The notes under the pieces: generated by a model
Seen by the model: the letters and a program-made list of their open reading frames with translations, nothing else
What the model was told of the DNA's origin: nothing
Database searches by the model: none
DNA from: Calidifontimicrobium sp035325925
Lineage (GTDB): Bacteria; Pseudomonadota; Gammaproteobacteria; Burkholderiales; Burkholderiaceae_C
Assembly (NCBI RefSeq): GCF_035325925.1
Contig: NZ_DAOKZA010000005.1
Location: forward strand, 1-64,000
Direction of reading: 5' to 3'
Length of the DNA stretch: 64,000 bases
Shown: positions 8,301-18,523 of the stretch, one piece after another
Numbering within the stretch: position 1 is the stretch's first letter
Layout of the letters: every line of letters starts with the position of its first letter
Translations under genes and position numbers: made by a program

Positions 8301-8771
8301 ATGACTTTGCGACAGCCGATGACCTCGACCCGGGCGAGGACGCGGGGCTTCACGTTGATCGAGGTGATGATCACGGTCGCCATCGTGGCGATCCTCGCCG
8401 GCGTTGCGCTTCCGGCGTATCGCGACTACGTGCGGCGCGGCCAGCTGCCCGAGGCCTTCGCCGCCTTGTCCGACTTCCGCGTCAAGCTCGAACAGTACTA
8501 CCAGGACAACCGCAACTACGGCGTGGATGACTGCGGCGGCGGCGCGGGAGGGCCGGCGTGGGCCGCGTTCGCCGCGGGCAAGTGGTTCACGTTCGCCTGC
8601 GAAGTGCTCGACAGCGGTCAGGGCTACCGCGTCACCGCCACCGGTGCGAGCGGCGCGGCGACCGACGGTCAGGTCTACACGATCGACCACAACAACGCTC
8701 AGCAGACGACCAAGTTCAAGGGCTCGTCGGTGAGCAAGTCATGCTGGCTGTCGCGAGGCAACGAATGCTGA
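8301..8771 (+). CDS. pilE: type IV pilin PilE-like
   Basis: 156 residues. A 16-residue basic leader ends TRG, followed by the prepilin peptidase site and FTLIEVMITVAIVAILAGVALPAYRDYVRRG; Phe1 and Glu5 of the mature pilin are canonical. The C-terminal globular part has four cysteines, typical of the PilE disulphide loop. It acts as a (minor) pilin of the type IVa pilus. A GTGGAGGG ribosome site lies about ten bases upstream. It is the first gene of the operon and overlaps fimT, whereas in Pseudomonas pilE is the last gene of this cluster. Confidence 0.9.
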   Translation: MTLRQPMTSTRARTRGFTLIEVMITVAIVAILAGVALPAYRDYVRRGQLPEAFAALSDFRVKLEQYYQDNRNYGVDDCGGGAGGPAWAAFAAGKWFTFACEVLDSGQGYRVTATGASGAATDGQVYTIDHNNAQQTTKFKGSSVSKSCWLSRGNEC

Positions 8772-9352
8772 CGCGACGACGCCACCGTGGCGTGACCCTG
8801 ATCGAGCTGATGGTGACCCTGTCGGTGCTCGCGATGGTGCTGATGGCCGTCGCGCCGGGCGTCGCGGCCTGGGTCGCCAACACGCAGATCCGCAACGTGG
8901 CAGGCTCGATCCAGGCCGGGTTGCAGAAGGCGCGCACCGAGGCCCTGCGGCGCAACGCGCCGGTGCGCTTCGCCCTCGTGTCGCTGTCCGATACGGCGAC
9001 CATGGACGACTCGTGCGAACTGTCCGACACCGGCGTGTCGTGGGTGGTCAGCCGCGACGATCCGACCGGCAAGTGCTCGGCGGCACCGTCCGACACATCG
9101 GAACCGCGCATCGTCGAGGCGCGTGCCGGCGGGGTCGGAGGCAAGTACGTCGCCGTCGCGGCCGGCGCGAGCAGCATCGTCTTCAACGGCTTCGGCCGCA
9201 CCGTGGGTGTCGGCGGCGACGTCGCGATCGACGTCGATCACGTCGATCCGGGAGCCGACTACCGCGCGCTGCGGCTGGTCGTGGGGCCGGGGGGAACGGT
9301 GCGCATGTGCGACCCGAAGGTCTCGTCGTCCGACGACCCGCGCAAATGCTGA
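8765..9352 (+). CDS. fimT: minor pilin FimT/GspH family
   Basis: 195 residues. Short leader MLTRRRHRG, then VTLIELMVTLSVLAMVLMAVAPG, a class III prepilin site with Glu5 present and Val rather than Phe at +1. The central KARTEALRRNAPVRF is typical of the GspH/FimT domain. It is a minor pilin needed to prime pilus assembly. The ATG at 8765 was chosen because GAGG lies six bases before it and it overlaps the pilE stop; ATG 8741 is an in-frame alternative. Confidence 0.88.
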   Translation: MLTRRRHRGVTLIELMVTLSVLAMVLMAVAPGVAAWVANTQIRNVAGSIQAGLQKARTEALRRNAPVRFALVSLSDTATMDDSCELSDTGVSWVVSRDDPTGKCSAAPSDTSEPRIVEARAGGVGGKYVAVAAGASSIVFNGFGRTVGVGGDVAIDVDHVDPGADYRALRLVVGPGGTVRMCDPKVSSSDDPRKC

Positions 9353-9366
9353 GCCAGGTGACCGGG

Positions 9367-9816
9367 ATGATTCCATCGATCCATACGCCCTCGTCGTCGA
9401 CCACGCGGCATCGGCGCAACGCCGGCTCGGCGCAGCGCGGTGTGGCGCTGTTCGAGGTGCTCGTCGCGTTGATCATCCTCGCCTTCGGCATCCTCGGTGT
9501 CGTCGGGCTGCAGGCCTCGATGACGCGGGTGCAGACCGCCGCGACCTTCCGCGCCGAGGCCGCCTTCATGGCCCAGCGCCTGCTCGGCTACATGTGGGCC
9601 GATCGCACCAACATCGGCACCTACGGCACGGCGACCTGCGATGCGCAGCCGAACTGCAAGGACTTCCTGCGGCTGGTGCAGTCGAGGCTGCCGGACGGGG
9701 ACTCGACGATCACCGTCGATGCCGCCACCGGCTTCGTCACCATCGAAATCCGGTGGACCCCGCCCGGGGAGGAGACCAGCCGCTTCACGCTGGTCTCGGC
9801 CATCACCAACAGCTAG
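9367..9816 (+). CDS. pilV: type IV pilus minor pilin PilV
   Basis: 149 residues with an unusually long 25-residue leader ending AQRG. It is followed by VALFEVLVALIILAFGILGVVGLQ, the hallmark of PilV, with Glu5 retained. It works in the minor-pilin priming complex with PilW and PilX. It starts 14 bases after the fimT stop, with an AGGTG ribosome site seven bases upstream. A nearer internal start is not available without losing the hydrophobic segment. Confidence 0.88.
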   Translation: MIPSIHTPSSSTTRHRRNAGSAQRGVALFEVLVALIILAFGILGVVGLQASMTRVQTAATFRAEAAFMAQRLLGYMWADRTNIGTYGTATCDAQPNCKDFLRLVQSRLPDGDSTITVDAATGFVTIEIRWTPPGEETSRFTLVSAITNS

Positions 9817-9825
9817 GTCGACGCC

Positions 9826-10929
9826 ATGGCACCGTACGTCGTCATACCCGCCGCGGCCCGACGCGACCGCGGCGTGACCCTGATCGAGTTGATGGTCGCG
9901 CTGGCGCTCGGCCTCGTCGTGACGCTCGTGGTGTCGCAGATCATGGCCTTTGCCGAGGGCCAGAAGCGGGTCACGACGGGGTCGTCCGATGCGCAGGTCA
10001 ATGGGGCCCTGGCGCTGTACACGCTGCAGCGCGAGATCCAGATGGCCGGCTACGGGCTGACGCTCGTGCAAGGCAGCCTCGGATGCCCGATCAAGGCCAA
10101 GCACGAGACGGCCGGTGAGTTCGACTGGACGCTGGCGCCGGTGACGATCACCGACGGCGCCGGCGGAGCCCCCGACACGATCAACGTGATGACCGCCGAA
10201 GGTGCCTACTCGGTGCCGCTGACCGTGACGCTGCCCCATCCGAAGGACGGTGATCGCTTCGTCGTGCGTTCCCCGATCGGCGCCAACGTGGGCGACGTGA
10301 TGATCGCCGTGCCCGAGGTCTACAGCGCGGCGAACGGCTGCAGCGCGTTCAGCGTCACGTCGATCACCGGCACGAACCAGTTGCTGCATGCACCGGGCGT
10401 GGCCAACGGGGCCTGGAACCAGGACGGCGCGGTGAGCATCTTCCCCGACGACGGCTATGCGGAAGGCACGCTGCTGCTCAACGCCGGGCGCATCGTCAAC
10501 CGGACCTTCGACATCCAGGCACAGAGCCTGCGCCAGCGCACGGTGAACCCGACCTCCGGCGCCATCGATGCCGCCGACCTGTTTCCGCACATCGTGAATC
10601 TGCAGGCGATGTACGGCAAGGACACCGACGGCGACGGCACCGTCGACCTCTACGACAACGTGACTCCGCTCGACAACGCCGGATGGCGGCAGGTGCTAGC
10701 GCTGCGCATCGCCGTCGTCGCGCGCAGCGTCACCTACCAGAAGGAGGAAGTGACCTTCGCCGAGCCGCAGTGGGACGTCGGCACGACGATCACCGTGGCC
10801 GGTGCCGTCGATTGCGACGACAGCAAGTGCATCACGCTGAAGATCGACGCCCTGCCCGACTGGAAGCACTACCGCTACATGGTCTTCGAGGTCGTCGCGC
10901 CGCTGCGCAACATGCTGTGGGGAGCCTGA
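9826..10929 (+). CDS. pilW: type IV pilus minor pilin PilW
   Basis: 367 residues. The leader ends RDRG, then VTLIELMVALALGLVVTLVVSQIM with Glu5, then LQREIQMAGYGL, a conserved PilW segment. The large C-terminal part is a beta-rich globular domain. It acts with PilV and PilX at the pilus tip and couples to PilY1. It lies nine bases after pilV and one base before pilX in a tight operon. Confidence 0.88.
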   Translation: MAPYVVIPAAARRDRGVTLIELMVALALGLVVTLVVSQIMAFAEGQKRVTTGSSDAQVNGALALYTLQREIQMAGYGLTLVQGSLGCPIKAKHETAGEFDWTLAPVTITDGAGGAPDTINVMTAEGAYSVPLTVTLPHPKDGDRFVVRSPIGANVGDVMIAVPEVYSAANGCSAFSVTSITGTNQLLHAPGVANGAWNQDGAVSIFPDDGYAEGTLLLNAGRIVNRTFDIQAQSLRQRTVNPTSGAIDAADLFPHIVNLQAMYGKDTDGDGTVDLYDNVTPLDNAGWRQVLALRIAVVARSVTYQKEEVTFAEPQWDVGTTITVAGAVDCDDSKCITLKIDALPDWKHYRYMVFEVVAPLRNMLWGA

Positions 10930-10930
10930 G

Positions 10931-11587
10931 ATGCCGCGTGTTCCTGCTGTCCGAAGGCTGCGCCAGCGCGGTGTCTCGCTGCTGTTCGCGCTGCTGGCGC
11001 TGGTCGTCATCTCGCTGGCCGCCGTCTCGCTCGTGCGTTCGGTCGACACCAGCGCGCTGGTGATCGGCAACCTCGGCTTCAAGCAGGACGCCACCGCCGC
11101 CGCCGGGCAGGCGGCCGAACAGGCGATCGGCTGGCTGGCGACGAACTCGGGCGAGCCGCTGTACGACGACCAGCCGGGCGACGGCTACTACGCCGCCAGC
11201 CTCGACGCGCTGGATGCGACCGGGCAGGGTTCGGCCGACCCGTTGCGTGCGGTCGTCGACTGGACGGGTGACGGCTGCGGCGAATACCCGAGTGGCAGTT
11301 TCGACGTGTGCGTCGAACCGTCGGCGGAGATCGTGCTCAACGACGGGGCCAACCGCGCGCGCTACGTCATCACGCGGCTGTGCGCCTCCGAGGGCAACCC
11401 CTCGGCGATCGACTGCGCGTTCCCGGTGAACTCGTCGATGAGCACGGGGGGCAACAAGGGCGTCGTCGACTACAAGGTGGGCAAGGCGTCGCTGGTGGTG
11501 ACGAACGCCCAGTACTACCGCATCGTGGTGCGCGCGGTGAGCGCTCGCGGGACCGTGTCGTTCACCGAAACCATCATTCAACTCTGA
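10931..11587 (+). CDS. pilX: type IV pilus minor pilin PilX (GspK-like)
   Basis: 218 residues. The leader MPRVPAVRRLRQRG precedes VSLLFALLALVVISLAAVSLVRS. The residue at mature position 5 is Phe, not Glu; lack of Glu5 is characteristic of GspK-type tip pseudopilins and is often seen in PilX. The remainder is a mixed domain with four cysteines. In known systems PilX caps the minor-pilin complex and binds PilY1. It is followed at once by pilY1, whose leader overlaps the stop codon. Confidence 0.85.
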   Translation: MPRVPAVRRLRQRGVSLLFALLALVVISLAAVSLVRSVDTSALVIGNLGFKQDATAAAGQAAEQAIGWLATNSGEPLYDDQPGDGYYAASLDALDATGQGSADPLRAVVDWTGDGCGEYPSGSFDVCVEPSAEIVLNDGANRARYVITRLCASEGNPSAIDCAFPVNSSMSTGGNKGVVDYKVGKASLVVTNAQYYRIVVRAVSARGTVSFTETIIQL

Positions 11588-11610
11588 TGTCGCTGCCGAG
11601 GAGATCCGCC

Positions 11611-14600
11611 ATGCTGAATCGATCGCGTCGCAGTCGCGTTGCCCGGGTCGCCGTCGCCGCGGCCGCACTGGCCGTGGGTGGGTGGGCGCAGGCCGCGGCG
11701 GACATCGCCGACGTGCCGCTGGGCACCCTGAACGACGGCACGCTGGTGCGCTCGAACCTGATGTTCATACTCGACGACTCGGGGAGCATGGCCTGGGACT
11801 ACCTGCCGGACAACGCCGACTACAACAACGTGTGCTTCGGCGTCGCCGCGCAGAACCGCATCTTCTACGACCCGACGAAGGTCTACCTGCCGCCGCTCAA
11901 GGCCGACGGCACCCCGTTCGCGAACGCCAGCTTCACCGCGGCGCGCGTCGACGGCTACGACAGCAGCAGCTCGACGAAGAACCTGAGCTCCACGTCCAAC
12001 CTGAACACGCCCTCGATCAACCACGACAACGACAGCAAGACGCCGAACACGCGGTTCTACTGGGCCACGCTCAAGCCGGGGCAGACCCACAGCTGCGGCA
12101 ACGTGACCCGCTACGACATCAAGATCGGCGGCCTGACCGAAGCCGAGAAGACCAACTACGCCAACTGGTACTCGTACTACCGCACGCGCATCCTCGCGAT
12201 GCGCGCCGGCATCGGGCGCGCCTTCGCACAGATCGACGCGAGCCGCTTCCGCGTCGGCTTCACGACGATCAACGAAACGGGCGTCAAGAAGGGCTCGCGA
12301 TTCCTCGACGTCAGCGAGTTCGACATGGGCACGCACAAGGCCGACTTCTTCAGTCGCCTGTACGGGGTCGATCCGAACGGTTGGACGCCGCTGCGCCCGG
12401 CATTGACGAAGGCGGGCCTGTACTACGCGAACAAGATCTCCGGCCAGATCGACCCCGTGCAGTACTCGTGCCAGCGCAACTACACCATGCTGTCGACCGA
12501 CGGCTACTGGAACACCAACTCCGAGACCTCGTCGTACAAGCTCAGGCAGATCGACGGCAGCGCGATCGGCAACCAGGACGGCGGCACCGGCGTGGCACGC
12601 CCGCTGCGCGACGAGGCCGGATCGGGCAAGGCCGGCGTGGCCAACACCCTCGCCGACATCGCCTACTACTACTACAAGACCGACCTGCGCTCGCCGGCAC
12701 TGGGCAATTGCTCGGGTGCCGTGGCCGCGCAGGACGTGTGCGAGGACAACGTGCCCGACGGCATCCTGCGCCCGCCTGCGCTGGCGATGCTCAGCGACAG
12801 CGCGAAGCACCAGCACATGACGACGCTGACCATCGGTCTGGGGGTCAACGGGACGCTGGCCTTCGACAAGAACTACGAGAGCCAGACCAGCGGCGCCTTC
12901 TACGACATCCGCCAGGGCACCAAGGTCTGGCCGAATCCGATCAGCAACGACGGCGCGGAGCGCATCGACGACCTCTGGCACGCTGCCGTCAACGGCCGCG
13001 GCACCTACTACAGCGTCAACGACGCGCAGGAACTCGCCGACAGCCTCGACGCGGCGATGAAGCAGATCGAGGCGCTGCTGGGCAGCGCGTCGGCCGCGGC
13101 CACCAGTTCGCTGACGCCTTCGACCGGCGACGACTGGCTGTTCGTTCCGCTGTACCGGACCAAGCTCTGGGACGGCACCGTGCACGCCTACAAGATCAAC
13201 ACCGCCACCGGTGCGAAGACCACCGACACGCCGCTGTGGTCGGCTTCGGACCGCATCGCGGGGCAGGGGGCGCGCAACATCCTGTTCCGCAAGGTGGGTG
13301 CCAGCAACAACCTCGAATCGTTCGAGTACGCCAATCTCGCTGCCGCCGACAAGGCCAAGTTCGACGGCCTGTGCGCCGCGGGCAGCGAAAAGCTGTCGCA
13401 GTGCGCGTCGCTCAGCGCCACCGCGAAGGCGCTGGTCACCGGGCCCAACGTGGTCGACTACCTGCGCGGTGCGACGACCTACGAGACCGACGCGGCGGTC
13501 GAGGACCACCGTCTGTTCCGCAAGCGCGACATGGTGCTCGGCGACATCATCAACGGCGCGCCCGTGTACGTGAAGAAGCCGCCGTTCAAGTATTCGGATG
13601 CCGGCTACGGCGCGTTCCGCGACGCGCACGCGTCGCGGCAGGGGGTGCTGTACGTGGCCGCCAACGACGGCATGCTGCACGCGATCAAGGTCAGTGACGA
13701 CGCCAGCGGCGGCACCGAACTGTGGGCCTACGTGCCGTCGATGGCGATGGCCGGCATGCACGCGCTGGCCGACGTCGAGTACGAATCGAAGCACCGCTTC
13801 CTCGTCGACGGCGCGCCGGTCGTCGCCGACGTGTACGACGGCACCAACTGGCGCACGATCCTGGTGGGCGGGCTGGGCAAGGGCGGCAAGGGGTACTACG
13901 CCCTCGACATCACGGACCCGCAGGCGCCCAAGTCGCTGTGGGAGTACACCGAGGCCGATCTGGGCCTGACGTTCGGCAATCCGATCGTTACCAAGAACAA
14001 GGCGGGGCAGTGGATCGTCGCCTTCTCGTCGGGCTACAACAACACCGGCAAGGGGCACCTGTACGTGGTCAACGCCGTGACCGGCACCTTGATCAAGAAG
14101 CTCAGCACGACCGCAGGGTCGGCGGGCGCTCCGAGCAACCTCGGCAAGATCAACGCCTGGGTCGACGACGACAGCGACAACACGTCGACCCATATCTACG
14201 GCACGGACATGTTCGGCAACGTGTGGCGCTTCGACTTCGACGACAACTTGCCCGGCAGCGACGCGTTCCTGCTCGCCCAGACGGGGTCGACGCAGCCGAT
14301 CACGACCAAGCCGATCCTGTCCGAGGTGGTGGTGGGGTCGAACAAGTACGTGGTCGTCTCGGTGGCCACGGGCCGCTACCTCGGGGTCACCGACATCGGC
14401 GACGGCAGCCTGCAGACGATCTATTCGTTCAAGGACGATCTGAGCACGACGCCGCTGGGCACGCTGCGCACCAACGTGTCGATGGTCAAGCACACGCTGA
14501 AGGCCGACCGCAGCGGGCTGGACAGCCCCGCCGCGGTGAACTGGTCGAGCCAGGCGGGCTGGTACGTGGATCTGGCGCTGTCGAGCGGCGAACGCGTGAA

Positions 14601-14904
14601 CGTCGATTTCGACCAGCAGTTGAACCAGTTGATCGTGGCGAGCAACGTGCCCGAACCGACGGTGTGTACGCCCGGCGGCACGTCGTGGTTGTACTACTTC
14701 GACGTCGGCAGCGGCAAGCTGCTGCAGACCTACGCGGGTGACGTGCTGGTCGTCGGCACGACGACGATCGTGGGCTCCACGGGCAAGCTGATCACGCTGG
14801 TCCAGGGCGTCGACGGCAGGAACACGCCGAGGTTCGCGCCCGAGCCGCCGCCCGGGACCGTCGGGGTCATGCGCCGCGTGCTCTGGCGCGAACTCGCGAA
14901 CTGA
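11611..14904 (+). CDS. pilY1: PilY1-type pilus tip adhesin / calcium-dependent regulator
   Basis: 1097 residues, close to the usual size. A signal peptide (residues 1-30) is followed by a von Willebrand A-like half with a MIDAS motif DDSGS at 55-59. The C-terminal half is a beta-propeller (about 560-1060). A calcium-loop-like DDDSDN at 852-857 sits in the propeller, followed by YGTDMFGNVWRFDF. In other bacteria PilY1 sits at the pilus tip, mediates adhesion and mechanosensing, and controls retraction through Ca2+. The ATG at 11611 is chosen because GAGGAG lies seven bases upstream; ATG 11587, overlapping the pilX stop, is less likely. A hairpin repeat follows the stop directly. Confidence 0.93.
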   Translation: MLNRSRRSRVARVAVAAAALAVGGWAQAAADIADVPLGTLNDGTLVRSNLMFILDDSGSMAWDYLPDNADYNNVCFGVAAQNRIFYDPTKVYLPPLKADGTPFANASFTAARVDGYDSSSSTKNLSSTSNLNTPSINHDNDSKTPNTRFYWATLKPGQTHSCGNVTRYDIKIGGLTEAEKTNYANWYSYYRTRILAMRAGIGRAFAQIDASRFRVGFTTINETGVKKGSRFLDVSEFDMGTHKADFFSRLYGVDPNGWTPLRPALTKAGLYYANKISGQIDPVQYSCQRNYTMLSTDGYWNTNSETSSYKLRQIDGSAIGNQDGGTGVARPLRDEAGSGKAGVANTLADIAYYYYKTDLRSPALGNCSGAVAAQDVCEDNVPDGILRPPALAMLSDSAKHQHMTTLTIGLGVNGTLAFDKNYESQTSGAFYDIRQGTKVWPNPISNDGAERIDDLWHAAVNGRGTYYSVNDAQELADSLDAAMKQIEALLGSASAAATSSLTPSTGDDWLFVPLYRTKLWDGTVHAYKINTATGAKTTDTPLWSASDRIAGQGARNILFRKVGASNNLESFEYANLAAADKAKFDGLCAAGSEKLSQCASLSATAKALVTGPNVVDYLRGATTYETDAAVEDHRLFRKRDMVLGDIINGAPVYVKKPPFKYSDAGYGAFRDAHASRQGVLYVAANDGMLHAIKVSDDASGGTELWAYVPSMAMAGMHALADVEYESKHRFLVDGAPVVADVYDGTNWRTILVGGLGKGGKGYYALDITDPQAPKSLWEYTEADLGLTFGNPIVTKNKAGQWIVAFSSGYNNTGKGHLYVVNAVTGTLIKKLSTTAGSAGAPSNLGKINAWVDDDSDNTSTHIYGTDMFGNVWRFDFDDNLPGSDAFLLAQTGSTQPITTKPILSEVVVGSNKYVVVSVATGRYLGVTDIGDGSLQTIYSFKDDLSTTPLGTLRTNVSMVKHTLKADRSGLDSPAAVNWSSQAGWYVDLALSSGERVNVDFDQQLNQLIVASNVPEPTVCTPGGTSWLYYFDVGSGKLLQTYAGDVLVVGTTTIVGSTGKLITLVQGVDGRNTPRFAPEPPPGTVGVMRRVLWRELAN

Positions 14905-14986
14905 GCCCCCCCGGAGCGGCCTTCGGCCGCCTCCCCCCGGGGGGCGCCGCCAGCGCACCGGCGCAGCCGGATCCGCGGCGGCCGCC
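14905..14986 (+). repeat. oriented 3'-end repeat, copy A (after pilY1)
   Basis: This copy starts at the base after the pilY1 stop. It has three palindromic modules in order: a GCGGCC-TTC-GGCCGC hairpin (14916-14930), a C6/G6 stem (CTCCCCCCGGGGGG), and a longer stem built on CCGGCGCAGCCGG flanked by GCC and GGATCCGCGG. Four full or near-full relatives and a fragment occur in the window, always with the first module nearest the stop codon of the gene they follow. Confidence 0.8.
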
Positions 14987-15114
14987 GGGTGGGTGCGGAC
15001 AACCGAGATCGCGATGCGATCGCCGGGCCGCCCGAAGCCGGCTTGACCCCGGACCCGGCAGGTCCCCTGCAGCGACCGGGAAGCGCGCCGGGCGCATCCC
15101 GGCCCGCAGGGCGC

Positions 15115-15833
<719 letters not shown>

Positions 15834-15837
<4 letters not shown>

Positions 15838-17063
15838 AGCCGGATCGCCTGCGCCGGGTCCAGCCGCGCGGCGCGCCGCGCCGGCGCGACCGCGGCCAGC
15901 ACGCCGGCGACGAAGGCGATCGCCGCCACCTGCACGGCCAGCGCCGGCGGCAGCGTGATCGCGAACAGCGGCAGGCCGTCGCTGCCGCGCACGAAGCGCG
16001 TGAAGGCCCAGATCATCGCCAGCGCCAGCGCCATCCCGGCGACCGAGCCGACGGCGCCGACGACCGCCCCCTGCACGAGGAACACGCGCATCACCTGGGC
16101 GCGCGTCGCGCCCATCGCCCGCAGGATGCCGATCTCGCGCTGCTTCTGCACCACCGACACGACCAGCACGCTGGCGATGCCGAGCACGACGACGACCATC
16201 ACCACGCCGCGGATCAGCGCGGTGCTCACGCTCTGCGCGTTCAGCGCCGACACCAGCTGCGCGTTGGTCTGCTGCCAGCTCTCGACCTTCAGCGGCCAGC
16301 GCCGGCCGAGTTCGTCGGCCAGCGCCTGCGCCGACCAGACGTCGGCCAGCGTCACTTCCAGCCGGGTCGCGCCGCCGGTCAGGTCGAACAGGCTCTGCGC
16401 GCTGCGCAGCGGCACGATCACCGTGCGCCGGTTCAGCTCGGTCACGCCGAGGTCGACCAGCGCGGTCAGCCGCAGCGTCTCGGCGCGCGTGCCGGTGGCC
16501 AGCGTGATGCGGTCGCCGACGCGCACGCCCAGGTCGTCGGCCAGCGTGCGACCGACGATGGCCTCGCCCGGCCCCAGCCGCAGTGCCCCGGCCACGGTCT
16601 TCGCGGCCAGCCCGACGACGCGGTCGTAGCGTGCGATCTCGACGCCGGCCACGTTGACCGAGCGCGTGGCCTCGCCGCGCGACGCCAGTGCCGCGCCACT
16701 GACCATCGGCGACACCGCGGCCACACCCGGCTGCGCCTCCAGCGTGTCCAGCAGCGCGGGCCAGTTGGCGATCGTGCGCAGCCGCTGAGCGCGCGCCTGC
16801 GTGTCGCCGAACGCCGGCGTGCCGTCGGCCGCGCGTGGCAGCACCGGCGTGACGCGTTCGTCGGCGGGGCTGATCGCCAGGTGCGCCTGCGCGCCCAGCG
16901 TCTTGTCCAGCGTGTTGCGCTGCAGGCCGCTGACCAGCGCCGAGATGTACGCCACCACCGCGACCCCGGCGGCCACGCCGAACACGATCAGCAGCGTCTG
17001 GAAGCGCCCCTCGCGCAGGAAGCGCAACGCCACGCGCCACTCGAAGCCCAGCCCGAGCCGCAT
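15834..17063 (-). CDS. FtsX/LolC/MacB-type ABC permease
   Basis: 409-residue inner-membrane protein. One N-terminal membrane helix (about 20-45), a large periplasmic MacB-PCD domain (about 46-275), then three helices (about 280-400) with the conserved cytosolic motif QKQREIGILRAMGATRAQV. It transmits ATPase motion to the periplasm instead of moving substrate through itself. It overlaps the ATPase gene and is separated from the adaptor gene by 143 bases that hold repeat copy B. The substrate cannot be deduced. Confidence 0.87.
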
Positions 17064-17125
17064 CTCAGCCTTTCACCACCAGCGCACCCAGCCCGCGTCG
17101 CATGCGATGCGGCCCCATGCAGCGA

Positions 17126-17203
17126 CCGCCGCGGATCCGGCTCGGCCGGTCCGCTGGCGGTGCCCCCCGGGGGGGAGGCGCCGAAGGCGCTTCGGGGGGG
17201 ACC
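17126..17203 (-). repeat. oriented 3'-end repeat, copy B (after the adaptor gene)
   Basis: It lies three bases beyond the stop of the HlyD-family gene, on the minus strand. Read in that gene's direction it gives AAGCGCCTTCGGCGCC, then CTCCCCCCCGGGGGG, then CCGCCAGCGGACCGG and GAGCCGGATCCGCGGCGG. It interrupts an operon, so it cannot be a complete transcription stop if the permease depends on the upstream promoter. Confidence 0.8.
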
Positions 17204-17206
17204 ATC

Positions 17207-18514
17207 TCACCGCGACATCGCGCTGCCCATGCCGCCGCCGGCGTTGTCGCGGCTGGTGGCCGCGGCGCGCGGGCGCAGCGCCGCGGCGGCGTCGACGGTG
17301 CGTGCGCGCACGCGCGCTCCGGGGGGCAGCGTCGGGTCGAGCAGCACGAGCTCGCCTTCGGCGACGCCGTCGAGCACCTCGGCCTGGTCGAGCGTGCGCA
17401 GGCCCAGCGCCACCTCCCGCGCCTCCACGCGGCCGTCGCGCAGCAGGTTGACGCCGGCGCGGTCGGTGCCCGCGCCGGGGCGCAGCGCGCTCAGCGGCAG
17501 CACGCGCGCGGCGGCGCGCTCGCCGGTGACCACCTCGACCGACAGCGTCATGTCCTCGCGCAGGAAGTCGGGCGGCGGGCCCTCGGGCAGCAGCGTCACC
17601 TCGACGGCGCCACGTGCGGCGTCGACGGCCGGCGCCAGGCGCGCGACTCGCGCGTCGAACGTGCGGGCGGGGTAGGCGTCGGCCAGCACCTGCGCGTGCT
17701 GGCCCGGCTGCAGTTGCGCGAGGAAACGCTCGTCGACCGGCGCGACCAGCTCGGTCGGGCCGTCGACGGCCAGCGTCAGCAGCGCGCGCCCGGGTTGCAC
17801 GATCTGCCCCGGCTCGACCGCGCGCACGATCACGCGGGCCGCGGCCGGCGCGCGCAGCGTGGCCTGCGCCAGCCGCGCCTGCGCGCTGTCGAGCGCGGCG
17901 CGCGCCGCGTCGAGCTGCGCCTGCGCCGCCTCGGCCTCGGCGCCGTCGCTGCGCTGCGCCGCGGCCTGCGCACGCGACGCGTCGCGCTGGGCGCGGGCGA
18001 TGTCGAGTGCGCGTTGCACCTCGTCGAGCCGCGCGCTGCTGATGAAGCCCTGCGCCACCAGCTCGCGGCTGCGCGCCAGCTCGCGCTCGGCCACCGCGAA
18101 CGTGGCCTCGGCCTGCGCCAGCGCCGCGTCGGCGCCCGGCCGCGACACCTGGCGCTGCGCCGCGAGCCGTGCCTGCGCCTGTGCCTGCGCCGCGCGTGCC
18201 TGCGCCAGCGCCGCGCGCAGCTCGTCGTCCTCGAGCTGCAGCAGCGGCGCACCGGCGATCACCGCGTCGCCCTCGTCGACCAGCACCCGCGCGACGCGGC
18301 CGGTCAGCGTCGCGCCCACCTCGACGCGCGCCGGCGTCTGCACGCGCGCCGAGAAGAGCAGCGTGCGCTGCAGCGGCTGCGTGCGCACCACGACCGCGTC
18401 GACCTCGACCGGGCGGCGCTGCAGCCACACCAGCGCCGCGGCCAGCACCAGCACCGCGAGCAGCGTGATCGCGCGGCGCACGGTGAGGCGGCGCGACGCG
18501 AACGCGATGGTCAT
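17207..18514 (-). CDS. HlyD/MacA-family periplasmic adaptor
   Basis: 435 residues. One membrane anchor (about 14-31) is followed by a barrel-sandwich half (VEVGATLTGRVARVLVDEGDAV), a long Ala/Gln/Arg coiled-coil hairpin (about 95-225), the second lipoyl half and a beta-barrel. The C-terminal tail is low-complexity. It links an inner-membrane ABC pump to an outer-membrane channel, so with the next two genes it makes a DevBCA/MacAB-like tripartite exporter; no TolC gene is present here. It starts nine bases after ruvB. Confidence 0.87.
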   Translation of the reverse strand: MTIAFASRRLTVRRAITLLAVLVLAAALVWLQRRPVEVDAVVVRTQPLQRTLLFSARVQTPARVEVGATLTGRVARVLVDEGDAVIAGAPLLQLEDDELRAALAQARAAQAQAQARLAAQRQVSRPGADAALAQAEATFAVAERELARSRELVAQGFISSARLDEVQRALDIARAQRDASRAQAAAQRSDGAEAEAAQAQLDAARAALDSAQARLAQATLRAPAAARVIVRAVEPGQIVQPGRALLTLAVDGPTELVAPVDERFLAQLQPGQHAQVLADAYPARTFDARVARLAPAVDAARGAVEVTLLPEGPPPDFLREDMTLSVEVVTGERAAARVLPLSALRPGAGTDRAGVNLLRDGRVEAREVALGLRTLDQAEVLDGVAEGELVLLDPTLPPGARVRARTVDAAAALRPRAAATSRDNAGGGMGSAMSR

Positions 18515-18523
18515 CGGTGGCGT

